64,000 nucleotides of DNA from Reyranella soli (GTDB lineage Bacteria > Pseudomonadota > Alphaproteobacteria > Reyranellales > Reyranellaceae): the NCBI RefSeq assembly GCF_007992495.1, contig NZ_BKAJ01000032.1:62001-126000 (forward strand), written 5' to 3'. Below, piece after piece: positions 17,438 through 26,974 of the stretch. Under the pieces are notes generated by a model. It had not been told where the DNA came from, ran no database searches, and was given only the letters and a program-made list of their open reading frames with translations. The first letter of the stretch is position 1. The number at the start of each line of letters is the position of its first letter. A program made the translations under genes and the position numbers.

Positions 17438-17923
17438 ATGACCATTCCCGTCGCCATGACCGTCAACGGCAAGTCCGTCTCGGGCAAGGTCGAGGCGCGC
17501 ACGCTGTTGGTGCAATTCCTGCGCGAGCATCTCGGTATGACCGGCACCCACGTCGGCTGTGACACCAGCCAGTGTGGTGCCTGCGTCGTGCACGTCGACG
17601 GCAAGTCGGTGAAGTCCTGCACCATGCTTGCCGTCCAGGCCGAAGGCGCCAAGGTCATCACCATCGAAGGCCTGGCCGAGAGCGCCGAGAAACTCCATCC
17701 CATGCAGGAGGCGTTCCGCGAGAACCATGCCCTGCAGTGCGGCTTCTGCACCCCGGGCATGGTGATGAGCGCCATCGACATGGTGAAGCGCCACAACTAC
17801 CAACTCGACGAAGCGACGGTGCGCCGTGAGCTCGAGGGCAACCTCTGCCGCTGCACCGGCTACCACAACATCGTGAAGGCCATCCTGGCGGCCGCGCCCG
17901 CCATGAAGTCTGCGGGGGTGTAG
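17438..17923 (+). CDS. coxS: Xanthine oxidase-family [2Fe-2S] small subunit (CoxS-like)
   Basis: A 161-residue iron-sulfur subunit with two [2Fe-2S] clusters. The N-terminal plant-type ferredoxin domain has [12 protein letters not shown] plus a later Cys (SCTMLAV), and the C-terminal helical domain has QCGFCTPGM and LCRCTGYHN. The start is the ATG preceded by GGGAGAAGAG; an upstream in-frame ATG within the spacer is rejected. It passes electrons from the molybdenum site of the large subunit to the flavin of the medium subunit. Its stop is two bases before coxL. Confidence 0.92.
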   Translation: MTIPVAMTVNGKSVSGKVEARTLLVQFLREHLGMTGTHVGCDTSQCGACVVHVDGKSVKSCTMLAVQAEGAKVITIEGLAESAEKLHPMQEAFRENHALQCGFCTPGMVMSAIDMVKRHNYQLDEATVRRELEGNLCRCTGYHNIVKAILAAAPAMKSAGV

Positions 17924-17925
17924 CC

Positions 17926-20301
17926 ATGAACGCGCCAACCGGAATCGGCGCCCGGGTCAAGCGGAAGGAAGACCAGCGCTTCCTCACCGGCACGGGCCGT
18001 TATGTCGACGACCTGCCGCTCGCGCGCGCGACCTACGCGCACTTCCTGCGCTCGCCGCATGCCCACGCCAAGATCAAGAGCATCGACACCACGGCCGCCA
18101 AGGCGATGCCGGGCGTCGTTGCGATCTTCACCGGCAAGGACATCGCCGACGCCAAGGTCGGCGGGCTCATTTGCGGCTGGGTGGTCAAGGACAAGCATGG
18201 CCAGCCGCACAAGGCGCCGCCGCATCCGGTGATGGCGGTCGATACCGTGCGCTATGTCGGTGACACGGTGGCCATGGTCGTGGCCAACAGCCATGACGAG
18301 GCCAAGGACGCCGCCGAGGCGATCAAGGTCGACTACGAGGAGAAGCCCGCCAACGTCGACCTTGCCAAGGCGCTCGACAAGGGTGCGGCCGAGGTTCACG
18401 CGGCGGAAGCGCCCGGCAACCTGATCTACGACTGGGAGATCGGCGTGAAAGCCGATGTCGACGCCGCCTTCGCCAAGGCCGCGCACGTCACCAAGCTCGA
18501 CATCGTCAACAATCGCCTGATCCCCAACGCCATGGAGCCGCGCGCCGCGGCGGCGGAGTACGACAAGGGCACGGGCAACTACACGCTCTGGTCGACGTCG
18601 CAGAACCCGCATGTGCTGCGCCTGATCCTGTCGGCCTTCGTGCTCGGCATCCCCGAGCACAAGCTGCGCGTCGTCGCCCCCGACGTGGGCGGCGGCTTCG
18701 GCAGCAAGATCTTCTGCTACAACGAAGAGACCATGGTCACCTGGGCGGCGAGTCGGGTCGGCCGTCCGATCAAGTGGACCGCCGAGCGCAGTGAATCGTT
18801 CCAGACCGACGCACATGGCCGCGACCACGTCACCCATGCCGAGCTGGCGCTCGACAAGGACGGCAAGTTCCTGGCGCTCAAGGTCGAGACCATCGCCAAC
18901 ATGGGCGCGTATCTCTCGACCTTCTCGACGGCGGTGCCGACCTATCTCTACGCCACGCTGCTGGCGGGCCAGTACACGACGCCGCTGATCTACGCCAACG
19001 TGAAGGCGGCGCTGACGCACACCGCGCCGGTCGACGCCTATCGCGGCGCCGGGCGGCCGGAGGCGACGTTCGTCGTCGAGACGATCGTCAGCAAGGCAGC
19101 CAAGGAGCTGAAGATGGATCCGGCCGAGCTGCGCCGGAAGAACTTCATTCCGTCGGATGCCTTCCCGTACCAGACGCCCGTGGCGCTGCAGTACGACTCG
19201 GGCAACTACCCGCCGATCATCGACGAGGCGATCAAGATCGCCGACTACAAGGGCTTCGAGGCGCGCCGCGCCGAGGCCAAGTCGCGCGGCAAGCTGCGCG
19301 GCATCGGCTTCTCGTCCTACATCGAGGCCTGCGGGCTGGCGCCTTCTCAGGTGATTGGCCAGTTGGGCGGCGGTGTCGGCCAGTGGGAATCGGCACAGCT
19401 CAAGTTCAACCCGACGGGCAACGTCCAGATCCTGACCGGCTCACACAGCCACGGCCAGGGCCATGAGACGACCTTTGCCCAGCTCGTGTCGGACAAGCTT
19501 GGCGTGCCGATGGAGAACATCGAGGTCGTCCACGGCGACACGGCGACGACGCCGTTCGGCATGGGCACCTACGGCAGCCGTTCGCTGGCGGTCGGCGGCT
19601 CGGCCATCATGAAAGCGGCCGACAAGGTCATTGCCAAGGGCAAGAAGATCGCCGCTCACTTGATGGAAGCGTCGGTCGCCGACGTCGTGTTCGAGAACGG
19701 CACTTTTAAGGTCGCCGGTACCGACAAGGCGGTGCCGCTCGGCCAGGCGGTGTTCGCCGCCTACGTGCCGCACAACTATCCGCTGGCCGAGATCGAGCCC
19801 GGCATGGACGAGAACGCCTTCTACGATCCGGCGAACTTCGTCTATCCGGCCGGTACGCAGATCTGCGAGGTCGAGATCGATCCCGACACCGGCGTCGTCG
19901 AAGTCATCAGCCACACCGCGGTCGATGATTTCGGCAACATCATCAATCCGATGATCGTCGAGGGCCAGGTGCATGGCGGCATCGTCCAGGGTGTCGGCCA
20001 GGCACTGCTCGAGAACGCCGTCTACGACAAGGAGACGGGCCAGCTCATCAGCGGCTCGTACATGGACTACACCATGCCGCGCGCGTCCGACGTGCCGTCG
20101 TTCAAGCTCGGCTACAAGGTCACGCCCTGCCCGCACAATCCGCTGGGCGTGAAGGGATGCGGCGAAGCCGGTGCGATCGCCGCACCCGCCGCCGTGATGA
20201 ATGCCGTCCATGACGCGCTGGCGCCGCTCGGCGTCAGCCACGTGCCGATGCCCGCCACACCGCTCAACGTGTGGCAGGCGATCAACGGCGCGTCGAAGTA
20301 A
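17926..20301 (+). CDS. coxL: Form II CO-dehydrogenase-like molybdopterin large subunit
   Basis: A 791-residue molybdenum hydroxylase large subunit. The active-site loop reads AYRGAGR (371-377), the form II signature; true aerobic CO dehydrogenases have AYRCSFR with the Cys that binds copper. Other marks are GGGFGSKIF near residue 255 and the catalytic Glu747 in [11 protein letters not shown]. It therefore belongs to the xanthine oxidase superfamily, and CO oxidation is unproven; form II enzymes may act on other carbonyl or N-heterocyclic substrates. It is translated with coxS and followed by coxM. No coxDEF maturation genes lie in the window. Confidence 0.9.
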   Translation: MNAPTGIGARVKRKEDQRFLTGTGRYVDDLPLARATYAHFLRSPHAHAKIKSIDTTAAKAMPGVVAIFTGKDIADAKVGGLICGWVVKDKHGQPHKAPPHPVMAVDTVRYVGDTVAMVVANSHDEAKDAAEAIKVDYEEKPANVDLAKALDKGAAEVHAAEAPGNLIYDWEIGVKADVDAAFAKAAHVTKLDIVNNRLIPNAMEPRAAAAEYDKGTGNYTLWSTSQNPHVLRLILSAFVLGIPEHKLRVVAPDVGGGFGSKIFCYNEETMVTWAASRVGRPIKWTAERSESFQTDAHGRDHVTHAELALDKDGKFLALKVETIANMGAYLSTFSTAVPTYLYATLLAGQYTTPLIYANVKAALTHTAPVDAYRGAGRPEATFVVETIVSKAAKELKMDPAELRRKNFIPSDAFPYQTPVALQYDSGNYPPIIDEAIKIADYKGFEARRAEAKSRGKLRGIGFSSYIEACGLAPSQVIGQLGGGVGQWESAQLKFNPTGNVQILTGSHSHGQGHETTFAQLVSDKLGVPMENIEVVHGDTATTPFGMGTYGSRSLAVGGSAIMKAADKVIAKGKKIAAHLMEASVADVVFENGTFKVAGTDKAVPLGQAVFAAYVPHNYPLAEIEPGMDENAFYDPANFVYPAGTQICEVEIDPDTGVVEVISHTAVDDFGNIINPMIVEGQVHGGIVQGVGQALLENAVYDKETGQLISGSYMDYTMPRASDVPSFKLGYKVTPCPHNPLGVKGCGEAGAIAAPAAVMNAVHDALAPLGVSHVPMPATPLNVWQAINGASK

Positions 20302-20314
20302 GGGAGGATCAGAG

Positions 20315-21112
20315 ATGTACGATTTCCATTATCATCGTCCGAAGACGCTGGCCGACGCGGTTGGCCTGCTCAAGGGCAAGGATGAGGCGCGCCCGATGTC
20401 GGGCGGCATGACCCTGATCCCGACACTGAAGCAGCGGCTCGCCAAGCCCTCCGACGTGGTCGATCTCGGCGGCATCAAGGAGCTGGCCGGCATCAAGGTC
20501 GAGGGCAACAACGTGGTGATCGGCGGCATGACCCGCCACGCCGACGTCGCGAGCTCGGCCGACGTGAAGGGCGCGATCCCGGCGCTGGCCTACCTCGCGG
20601 GCCATATCGGCGATCCGCAGGTGCGCAACCGCGGCACGATCGGCGGCTCGATCGCCAACAACGACCCGGCGGCCGACTATCCGGGCGCCGTGGTGGCGCT
20701 CAACGCGACGGTCACGACAAACACCGGCAAGCACACGGCCGACAGCTTCTTCAAGGGGCTGTTCGAGACGGCCTTGAGCGACGGTGAGCTCGTCACCTCG
20801 GTGAGCTTCCCCAAGGCCGAGAAGGCCGCCTACATGAAGTTCCCGAACCCGGCCTCGCGCTACGCCATGGTCGGCGTCTTCGTGGCCAAGACGGCGGGCG
20901 GCGTGCGCGTTGCCGTCACCGGCGCGGGCCCTTGCGTCTTCCGCGTCAAGGCGATGGAGGATGCGCTGGCCAAGAACTTCTCGTCGGACGCCATCAAGGA
21001 CATCAAGGTCCCGGCTGACGGACTGAACAGCGACATCCACGCCAGCGCCGAATACCGCGCCCACCTGGTCAACGTCATGGCCCGCCGGGCCGTCGACGCG
21101 GCCAATAAGTAG
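20315..21112 (+). CDS. coxM: FAD-binding medium subunit of the CO-dehydrogenase-like enzyme (CoxM)
   Basis: A 265-residue FAD-binding subunit of the molybdopterin dehydrogenase type. It starts MYDFHYHRPKTLADAVGLL, has the FAD motif PMSGGMTLIP near residue 25, and NRGTIGGSIANNDPAADYPG near residue 105, both typical. The ATG follows AGGGAGG; a longer frame overlapping coxL is rejected. It is the last gene of the operon: a strong hairpin terminator lies 27 bases after the stop. It carries electrons to an unknown acceptor, possibly the quinone pool through the CoxG-anchored complex (inference). Confidence 0.9.
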   Translation: MYDFHYHRPKTLADAVGLLKGKDEARPMSGGMTLIPTLKQRLAKPSDVVDLGGIKELAGIKVEGNNVVIGGMTRHADVASSADVKGAIPALAYLAGHIGDPQVRNRGTIGGSIANNDPAADYPGAVVALNATVTTNTGKHTADSFFKGLFETALSDGELVTSVSFPKAEKAAYMKFPNPASRYAMVGVFVAKTAGGVRVAVTGAGPCVFRVKAMEDALAKNFSSDAIKDIKVPADGLNSDIHASAEYRAHLVNVMARRAVDAANK

Positions 21113-21139
21113 CCGCCGGTTCGAGGAACGACTAACGTC

Positions 21140-21170
21140 AGGGGCGCCCATCGGGCGCCCCTTTCGTTTG
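21140..21170 (+). terminator. Rho-independent terminator of the cox-like operon
   Basis: A perfect 10-bp stem (21140-21149 with 21153-21162) closes on the loop ATC and is followed by TTCGTTTG. It sits between coxM and pcp, so pcp probably has its own promoter or relies on read-through. Confidence 0.85.
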
Positions 21171-21183
21171 CAGAGAGTACGAT

Positions 21184-21825
21184 ATGAAGGCTTTGGTCAC
21201 GGGGTTCGATCCGTTCGGCGGGGACGAGGTGAACCCGTCGTCTCTGGCGGTCAGCAAGCTCAAGAAGCGGATTGCCGGCATCGCTGTGCACACGGTCGAG
21301 CTGCCGACGTCCTATGCGAAGTCGGCCGGCGTGCTGCGGGCGGCGATCGACAAGGTCCGGCCCGACATCGTGTTGTGTGTCGGCCAGGCCGGTGGCCGCA
21401 GCGAGCTTTGCCTGGAGCGCATCGGCATCAACGTCCAGGACGCCCGCATCCGCGACAACGACGGCAAGCAGCCGATCGACAAGCCGGTGGTGAAGGAGGG
21501 CCCGGCGGCGTACTTCGCGACCCTGCCAATCAAGGCCTGCGTGGCGGCGCTACGGAAGGCAGGGCTGCCGGCGGCCGTGTCGAACACGGCCGGCACCTTC
21601 GTCTGCAACCACATCCTCTATTCGCTGATGGACATCGCCCAGGACCATCCCGCTGCCTTCCGCGGCGGCTTCCTGCACATCCCCTATGTGCCCGAACAGG
21701 TCGCCCGACTGGGCGCTGCACCGTCGATGGCGGTGGAGGACATCGTGCGCGGCATCGAGATTATCCTCGAGGTCAGTGCCGAGCGGACCGTCGATATCCA
21801 GACAGTTGAAGGGCGCATTTCATAG
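21184..21825 (+). CDS. pcp: Pyrrolidone-carboxylate (pyroglutamyl) peptidase I
   Basis: A 213-residue C15-family cysteine peptidase that removes N-terminal pyroglutamate. The family marks are all present: VTGFDPFGGDEVNPS at the N-terminus, the Glu of LERIGIN near residue 80, the catalytic Cys in SNTAGTFVCNHILY near residue 142, and His in FLHIPYVPEQ near residue 165. The length is typical (about 215). The start is the ATG behind a GAGAG stretch. It stands alone after the cox operon terminator. It is of interest that a D-glutamate cyclase-like gene, which would make a pyroglutamate-type product, lies in the same window, though far away. Confidence 0.92.
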   Translation: MKALVTGFDPFGGDEVNPSSLAVSKLKKRIAGIAVHTVELPTSYAKSAGVLRAAIDKVRPDIVLCVGQAGGRSELCLERIGINVQDARIRDNDGKQPIDKPVVKEGPAAYFATLPIKACVAALRKAGLPAAVSNTAGTFVCNHILYSLMDIAQDHPAAFRGGFLHIPYVPEQVARLGAAPSMAVEDIVRGIEIILEVSAERTVDIQTVEGRIS

Positions 21826-21841
21826 AAGCCGGCAGGCAATC

Positions 21842-21875
21842 ACCTCACCCTTAGGGCCGCTCCTCAGGGTGAGGT
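21842..21875. repeat. Inverted repeat between convergent pcp and regulator genes
   Basis: Arms ACCTCACCCT (21842-21851) and AGGGTGAGGT (21866-21875) with a 14-base loop sit in the 62-bp space where two genes converge. Probably a shared terminator hairpin; the arm sequence is related to the repeat at 16645. Confidence 0.6.
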
Positions 21876-21887
21876 CGGAGCGAACAT

Positions 21888-22673
21888 TCAAACCGGCGTG
21901 TAGATGATGAGCCTCAGGGCAGGGTCGTCACTCGCCTGAAAGCTCGCATGCTCGAAGCGCAGCAGGCCTTTCTTGGGGTGGGTCATCTGTTTGCGGCCGG
22001 AGACGGCGGCGCGGATGTCATGGGCCTTCCACCAAGTCGTGAACTCAGGACTCTCGCGGTGCAGCCGGGCCAAAAGCTCGACGAAGGCCGGATCGTCTGC
22101 CCATAGATCGTGGGTGGCGCGGAACTGGGCGACCACGCGCCGTGCCTGCTCGTTCCAGCCCACACCGAACACGCGCCGCGTCGCGGGCTTGGTCAGGATG
22201 ATAATGAGGATGTTGCGATCCTCTTCAGGTAATCGGCTGAAGGCGAAGACCTCCTCGGCGGCCTTGTTCCAGACGAGCACGTCCCAGCGACGGCCGGTGA
22301 CGTAGGCGGGCTGGTTGAGGCTCTCGACGACGCGCCTGATGGCCTCCGGCACGCTCTCGCGCACGAAGGCGCGGCGGCCCGGGTTGCGGGTGAGGGCGCG
22401 CAGGTGGGCGTGCTCGACCTTGCTCAGCCGCAAGGCGCGGGCGAGGGCATCGACCGTCGTGACCGATGGGCTGACCGACCGGCCCTGTTCCAGGCGGATA
22501 TACCAATCGACGCCGATGCCGGCGAGCTCGGCCACTTCCTCGCGGCGCAGCCCCGGCGTGCGTCGCCGCCGGCCGGCCGGCAGCCCGGCGGCGCGCGGCG
22601 TTAGCCGTTCCCGGCGCGAGCGCAGGAAATCGCCCAGTTCATTGCGGCTGCGGTCTGCAAAGGTGGCATCCAT
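21888..22673 (-). CDS. XRE-type regulator with MmyB-like ligand-binding domain
   Basis: A 261-residue transcription factor. Residues about 8-75 are a helix-turn-helix (LGDFLRSRRERLTP, RRTPGLRREEVAELAGIG, WYIRLEQGRSVSPS). Residues 100-255 resemble the MmyB-like fatty-acid-binding domain (VVESLNQPAYVTGRRWDVLVWN, HDLWADDPAFVELLARL). It is divergent from an MDR oxidoreductase 76 bp away, the usual arrangement for this family, so it likely controls that gene and itself. A minus-strand TATTAT box (22683-22688) lies about 10 bases from the ATG, with CTGACG 18 bases further up. The message may therefore be leaderless or nearly so (inference). The longer upstream frame runs into the divergent gene and is rejected. 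Confidence 0.88.
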   Translation of the reverse strand: MDATFADRSRNELGDFLRSRRERLTPRAAGLPAGRRRRTPGLRREEVAELAGIGVDWYIRLEQGRSVSPSVTTVDALARALRLSKVEHAHLRALTRNPGRRAFVRESVPEAIRRVVESLNQPAYVTGRRWDVLVWNKAAEEVFAFSRLPEEDRNILIIILTKPATRRVFGVGWNEQARRVVAQFRATHDLWADDPAFVELLARLHRESPEFTTWWKAHDIRAAVSGRKQMTHPKKGLLRFEHASFQASDDPALRLIIYTPV

Positions 22674-22749
22674 GATCCCAGGATAATACCAGGTCTGAAT
22701 GCCGATCGTCAGCGCCTGTATCCATGGTCTTCCGCAACAAGAGGCGTCC

Positions 22750-23817
22750 ATGAAAGCAGCAGTCCTGAAGGCCTTTGGCTCACCCCTCGTCGTCGAGACC
22801 GTGCCCGATCCGGTGCTGGGCACAGGCGAGGTGGTCGTCGACGTCGCGGCGACCAAGGTGCTCGCCTATGCCGGCGAAGTGCTGAGCGGCCAGCGCCGTT
22901 ATCTGCTGGAGCCGCCGGTGATCCCGGGCGCAGGCTGCATCGGCCGCGTGCGCGAGGTCGGCCCCGACGCGACGGAACTGGCGCCGGGCGACTGGGTGTT
23001 CTGCGATCCCACGGTGCGTTCGCGCGACAATGCGCAGGCGCCCGACATCATCCTGCAGGGCCTGACGGCCGGCAGTGAGCGCGCCAAGCGCCTGCAAGAG
23101 TACTTTCACGACGGGTCGTGGGCCGAGCGCACGCGCGTGCCAACAGAATGCGTCGTCCGCATCGGACCGCTCAGCGATGTAGAGGCCGTGTCGTGGTGCG
23201 CGTTCGGGAACTTCGTGGTGCCCTATGGCGGTTACGTCGCTGCTAAGCTGCAGCCTGGAGAGACCGTCCTGGTGAATGGCGCGACCGGCGCTTTCGGCAG
23301 CGGCGGCGTCGCGGTAGCCCTGGCAATGGGTGCCAGCGCCGTGATCGCCACAGGTCGCAACCAGCAGGCCCTCGACGATCTGGTGCGCCGCTTCGGCAAG
23401 CGCGTGCGACCGGTGCGCATGGCGGTCGACGAGGCGCGTGATCGCAAAGCCATCCTCGACGCGGCGCCGGCGCCGATCGACTGCGTGCTCGACCTCCTGC
23501 CGCCGGCGGCCACGCCGGCCCAGGTGCGGACCGCGCTACTCGCCGTGCGGCCCTACGGCCGCGTCGTTCTGATGGGAGGCATCCGCCAAGACATCTCGGT
23601 CCCCTATGACTGGCTGATGCGCTGTTGCATCACCATCCACGGCCAGTGGATGTACCCGCGCGATTCTATCGCCCGGTTGGTGGCGATGGTGCGGGCTGGG
23701 CTGCTGTCGCTCGATCATCACGAGGCCAAGTGCTTCGGCCTCGACGACGTGAACGAAGCGATCGCCTACGCCGCTGCCACTGCGGGTCCCTTCACGATGA
23801 CAGTGCTTCGGCCTTAG
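22750..23817 (+). CDS. MDR-family oxidoreductase (zinc-free alcohol dehydrogenase-like)
   Basis: A 355-residue medium-chain dehydrogenase/reductase. The N-terminal GroES-like domain has VIPGAGCIGRVREVGPDATEL where zinc enzymes carry G-H-E, so the catalytic zinc site appears lost. The Rossmann motif NGATGAFGSGGVAVA is near residue 180, followed by VIATGRNQQAL. It probably uses NAD(P)H on a carbonyl or enoyl substrate. The start is the second in-frame ATG, before KAAVLKAF, which aligns with the family; the first would add 17 residues. It is probably controlled by the divergent MmyB-type regulator. Confidence 0.87.
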   Translation: MKAAVLKAFGSPLVVETVPDPVLGTGEVVVDVAATKVLAYAGEVLSGQRRYLLEPPVIPGAGCIGRVREVGPDATELAPGDWVFCDPTVRSRDNAQAPDIILQGLTAGSERAKRLQEYFHDGSWAERTRVPTECVVRIGPLSDVEAVSWCAFGNFVVPYGGYVAAKLQPGETVLVNGATGAFGSGGVAVALAMGASAVIATGRNQQALDDLVRRFGKRVRPVRMAVDEARDRKAILDAAPAPIDCVLDLLPPAATPAQVRTALLAVRPYGRVVLMGGIRQDISVPYDWLMRCCITIHGQWMYPRDSIARLVAMVRAGLLSLDHHEAKCFGLDDVNEAIAYAAATAGPFTMTVLRP

Positions 23818-23830
23818 TTGCCTAAGCTGC

Positions 23831-26800
23831 CTACTCCGCTGCGATGGCGAGTGGCGGATGGTCGGCTGGTGCCTCGACGAGCTTGGGCTTTTCTGCCGGC
23901 CGCTTGACCCGGAACCAGGCCGCGTAGAGCGCCGGCAGGAACAAGAGAGTGAGGGCGGTCGCCACCAGGAGGCCGCCCATCAGCGCCACCGCCATCGGCC
24001 CCCAGAACACGCTTCGCGACAGCGGGATCATGGCGAAGATGGCGGTGCCGGCGGTCAGCAGGATCGGCCGGGCACGGCGCACCGTGGCGTCGATCACGGC
24101 GTCCCAGGACGAGTGGCCGGCGGCGATGTCCTGGTCGATCTGGTCGACCAGGATCACCGAGTTGCGCATGATCATGCCGGCGAGCGCAATGACGCCCAGC
24201 AGCGACACGAAGCCGAAGGGCTGGTTGAAGGCGAGCAGGAACAGCGACACGCCGATCAGCCCCAGCGGTGCCGTCAGCACCACGAGCGCCAGTTTGGAGA
24301 AGCTCTGCAGCTGCAGCATCAGAAACAGCATCATCAGGAAGGCCATGACCGGCATCATCTTGAAGATGGAGCCCTGGCTCTTGGCGCTCTCCTCGCTGTC
24401 GCCGCCGACTTCGATGCGATAGCCCGGCGGCAGCTCGGCGCGCACCGGAGTGAGCGCCTTGTCGATGCGGGCGGCGACGTCGGGTCCCTGCACGCCGTCG
24501 ATCACGCCGGCGCGCACCGTCATTAGCAGCTCCTTGTTGCGCCGCCACAGGATCGGCTCCTCGAGCTCGAAGCGCAGCGTCGCGAGCTGGGCAAGCGAGA
24601 CCACGCCGCCGTTGCCGGTGCGCATGTTGATCGCTTCCAGGCCCTCGACGCTGAGCCGCTCGGCCGGCACGGCGCGGGCCACCACGTCGATCGTCTCGGT
24701 GCGGTCGCGGTACTGCGTCACGGTCACACCGGACAGCAGCGTCTGCAGCGTGTTGCCGAGAAGCTGGGAGTCCACGCCGAGCGCGCGCGCCTTGTTCTGG
24801 TCGACCTCCAGCCGCACCGTCTTGGCGAGCTCGTTCCAGTCGAAGTTGATGTCCTTGGTCGCCGGGTCGGCCTTGAAGATCTGGCGGACCTTCTCGGCGA
24901 CGGCCCGGACCTGCTGCGGATCGTCGCCCAGCACGCGGAACATCACGGGATAGCTGACCGGCGGGCCGTTCTGCAGGCGCTGGACGCGGGCGCGCACCGC
25001 CTCGAAGCCGCTGGCAAACAGATCATTGAGCTCGGTGACGACACGCTCACGCGCGGCGAGGTCCTTGGTCATAACGATGACCTGGCCGAAATTCGCGTTG
25101 GACAGCTCCGGCACCGTCGGCAGGTAGAAGCGCGGGCTGCCGGCGCCGACATAGGATGTGTAGAAGGCGACGTCGTGATTCTCGCCCAGCCACTTCTCCA
25201 GGCGCCGCACTTCGTGGTCGGTGGCGGCCCACGAGGCGCCCTGCGCCAGCTTCAGGTCGACGATCAGCTCGGGACGGTTGGCCGTCGGGAAGAACTGCTT
25301 CTGCACGAGGGTGAAAGCGCCCATCGAAGCGACGAAGGCCAGTGCCGTGATGGCGATCGTGGTCTTGCGCCAGGTCACGCACCACACGACCAGCTTGCGG
25401 AAGGTGGTGTAGAGGCGGCCGCTGTAGGGATCGTGATGATGGACCTTGGGCGTCGGCAGCAGGTGGTAGCCCATCCACGGCGTGAAAAGCACGGCCACGA
25501 ACCAGGAGATGATCAGCGACAGGCCGACCACCCAGAAGATCGAGTTGGTGTACTCGCCGGCGCTCGAGCGCGCGAAGCCCACCGGCACGAAGCCGACGGC
25601 GGTGACCAGCGTCCCGGTCAGCATGGGGAAGGCGGTCGAGGTATAGGCATAGGTCGCGGCCTCGAGCCGGCTGGCGCCCTGTTCCAGCTTCACCATCATC
25701 ATCTCGACGGCGATGATGGCGTCGTCGACCAGCAGGCCGAGCGCAATGATCAGTGCGCCGAGCGAGATGCGCTGGAAGTCGATGCCGAGCAGCAGCATGC
25801 CAACGAAGGTGATGGCCAGCACGAGCGGCACCGACATCGCGACGATCACGCCGGTACGCACGCCAAGGCTGATGAACGACACGACCAGCACGATGGCCAG
25901 GGCCTCGAGCAGCGAGGAGATGAACTCCTCGAACGACTTGTCGACGACCTCGGGCTGGTTGGAAACGCGGTGCACGGTGATGCCGACCGGCAGGTCCTTC
26001 TCGACACCGTCCATCACCTTGTCGAGCGCCTTGCCCAAGGTCTGCACGTTGCCGCCCGGGGCCATCACGACGCCCAGACCGATCACCGGCTTGCCCTTGA
26101 AGCGCATGGAGATCTGCTGCGGGTCCTGGTAACCGCGCTTGATCTCGGCCACGTCCGACAGCATCAGCGTGCGGCCGTTGGCGCTGAAGGGCAGGGACGC
26201 CAGCTCCTCGGCCGAGATTGGCGCGCCGTCGACGCGCACCGACACGCGCTCGCCCTTGGTCTCGACCGTGCCGGCGGCGACGATGGCGTTCTGGCGGCGC
26301 ACGATCTCCAGGATCTGGTCGACCGGCACGCCCAGCATAGCGAGCCGCGAATGGCTGAATTCGATGTAGATCTTCTCGTCCTGCAGGCCGATCAGGTCGG
26401 CCTTGGTGACGTCGGGCACGCGCAGCAGGCGCTGGCGCACCGCCTTGACGATCTCCTTGACTTCGGCCGGCGAGAAGCCGTCGGCCTCGAAGGCCCAGAT
26501 CAGGCTGTAAGTGTCGCCGTACTCGTCGTTGAAGAACGGACCGACCACGCCCTGCGGCAGCGAGCCCCTGATGTCGCCGACCTTCTTGCGCACCTGGTAC
26601 CAGAGGTCGGGCACCTTGGCGGGCGGGGTGTCATCGCGCAGCGAGACGTAGATCACCGTTTCACCGGGCTTGGTGTAGCTGTTGACGAAATTGAAGTAGG
26701 GCAGCTCCTGCAGCTTGGTCTCGATCTTCTCGGTGACCTGCTGCTCCATCTCGCGCGAGGTGGCGCCCGGCCAGGCCGCCGACACCACCATCTGCTTGAT

Positions 26801-26935
26801 GGTGAAGGGCGGATCCTCGCCGCGGCCGAGATTGAAGAAGGCGTAAACGCCGGCCGCGACCAGGGCGATCATGAAGAACACGGTCAGCGTGCTGTATTTC
26901 AGCGCGAGCGCCGACAGGTTGGTGCGCGTGGTCAT
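23831..26935 (-). CDS. RND efflux pump inner-membrane transporter
   Basis: A 1034-residue AcrB-family (HAE-type) proton-driven exporter. The N-terminal membrane helix (STLTVFFMIALVAAGVYAFF), the first large periplasmic loop, helices with the proton-relay aspartates in LGLLVDDAIIAVEMM near residue 405, the second periplasmic loop, and a C-terminal helix block ending LTLLFLPALYAAWFRVK are all visible. It lies 39 bases after the adaptor gene in the same operon. No outer-membrane factor gene is adjacent, so a shared TolC-like channel must be encoded elsewhere. Expected role: export of hydrophobic drugs or solvents, under the divergent TetR. Confidence 0.93.
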   Translation of the reverse strand: MTTRTNLSALALKYSTLTVFFMIALVAAGVYAFFNLGRGEDPPFTIKQMVVSAAWPGATSREMEQQVTEKIETKLQELPYFNFVNSYTKPGETVIYVSLRDDTPPAKVPDLWYQVRKKVGDIRGSLPQGVVGPFFNDEYGDTYSLIWAFEADGFSPAEVKEIVKAVRQRLLRVPDVTKADLIGLQDEKIYIEFSHSRLAMLGVPVDQILEIVRRQNAIVAAGTVETKGERVSVRVDGAPISAEELASLPFSANGRTLMLSDVAEIKRGYQDPQQISMRFKGKPVIGLGVVMAPGGNVQTLGKALDKVMDGVEKDLPVGITVHRVSNQPEVVDKSFEEFISSLLEALAIVLVVSFISLGVRTGVIVAMSVPLVLAITFVGMLLLGIDFQRISLGALIIALGLLVDDAIIAVEMMMVKLEQGASRLEAATYAYTSTAFPMLTGTLVTAVGFVPVGFARSSAGEYTNSIFWVVGLSLIISWFVAVLFTPWMGYHLLPTPKVHHHDPYSGRLYTTFRKLVVWCVTWRKTTIAITALAFVASMGAFTLVQKQFFPTANRPELIVDLKLAQGASWAATDHEVRRLEKWLGENHDVAFYTSYVGAGSPRFYLPTVPELSNANFGQVIVMTKDLAARERVVTELNDLFASGFEAVRARVQRLQNGPPVSYPVMFRVLGDDPQQVRAVAEKVRQIFKADPATKDINFDWNELAKTVRLEVDQNKARALGVDSQLLGNTLQTLLSGVTVTQYRDRTETIDVVARAVPAERLSVEGLEAINMRTGNGGVVSLAQLATLRFELEEPILWRRNKELLMTVRAGVIDGVQGPDVAARIDKALTPVRAELPPGYRIEVGGDSEESAKSQGSIFKMMPVMAFLMMLFLMLQLQSFSKLALVVLTAPLGLIGVSLFLLAFNQPFGFVSLLGVIALAGMIMRNSVILVDQIDQDIAAGHSSWDAVIDATVRRARPILLTAGTAIFAMIPLSRSVFWGPMAVALMGGLLVATALTLLFLPALYAAWFRVKRPAEKPKLVEAPADHPPLAIAAE

Positions 26936-26974
26936 GAGTCTCTCCCCGACCTCGATAGATGAGAGGGTCGTTCG

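Noticed and set aside
25175-26962. 595-codon plus-strand frame across the RND transporter
   Set aside because: Antisense shadow of an intact RND protein; His/Arg/Glu/Gln-rich with no motif.
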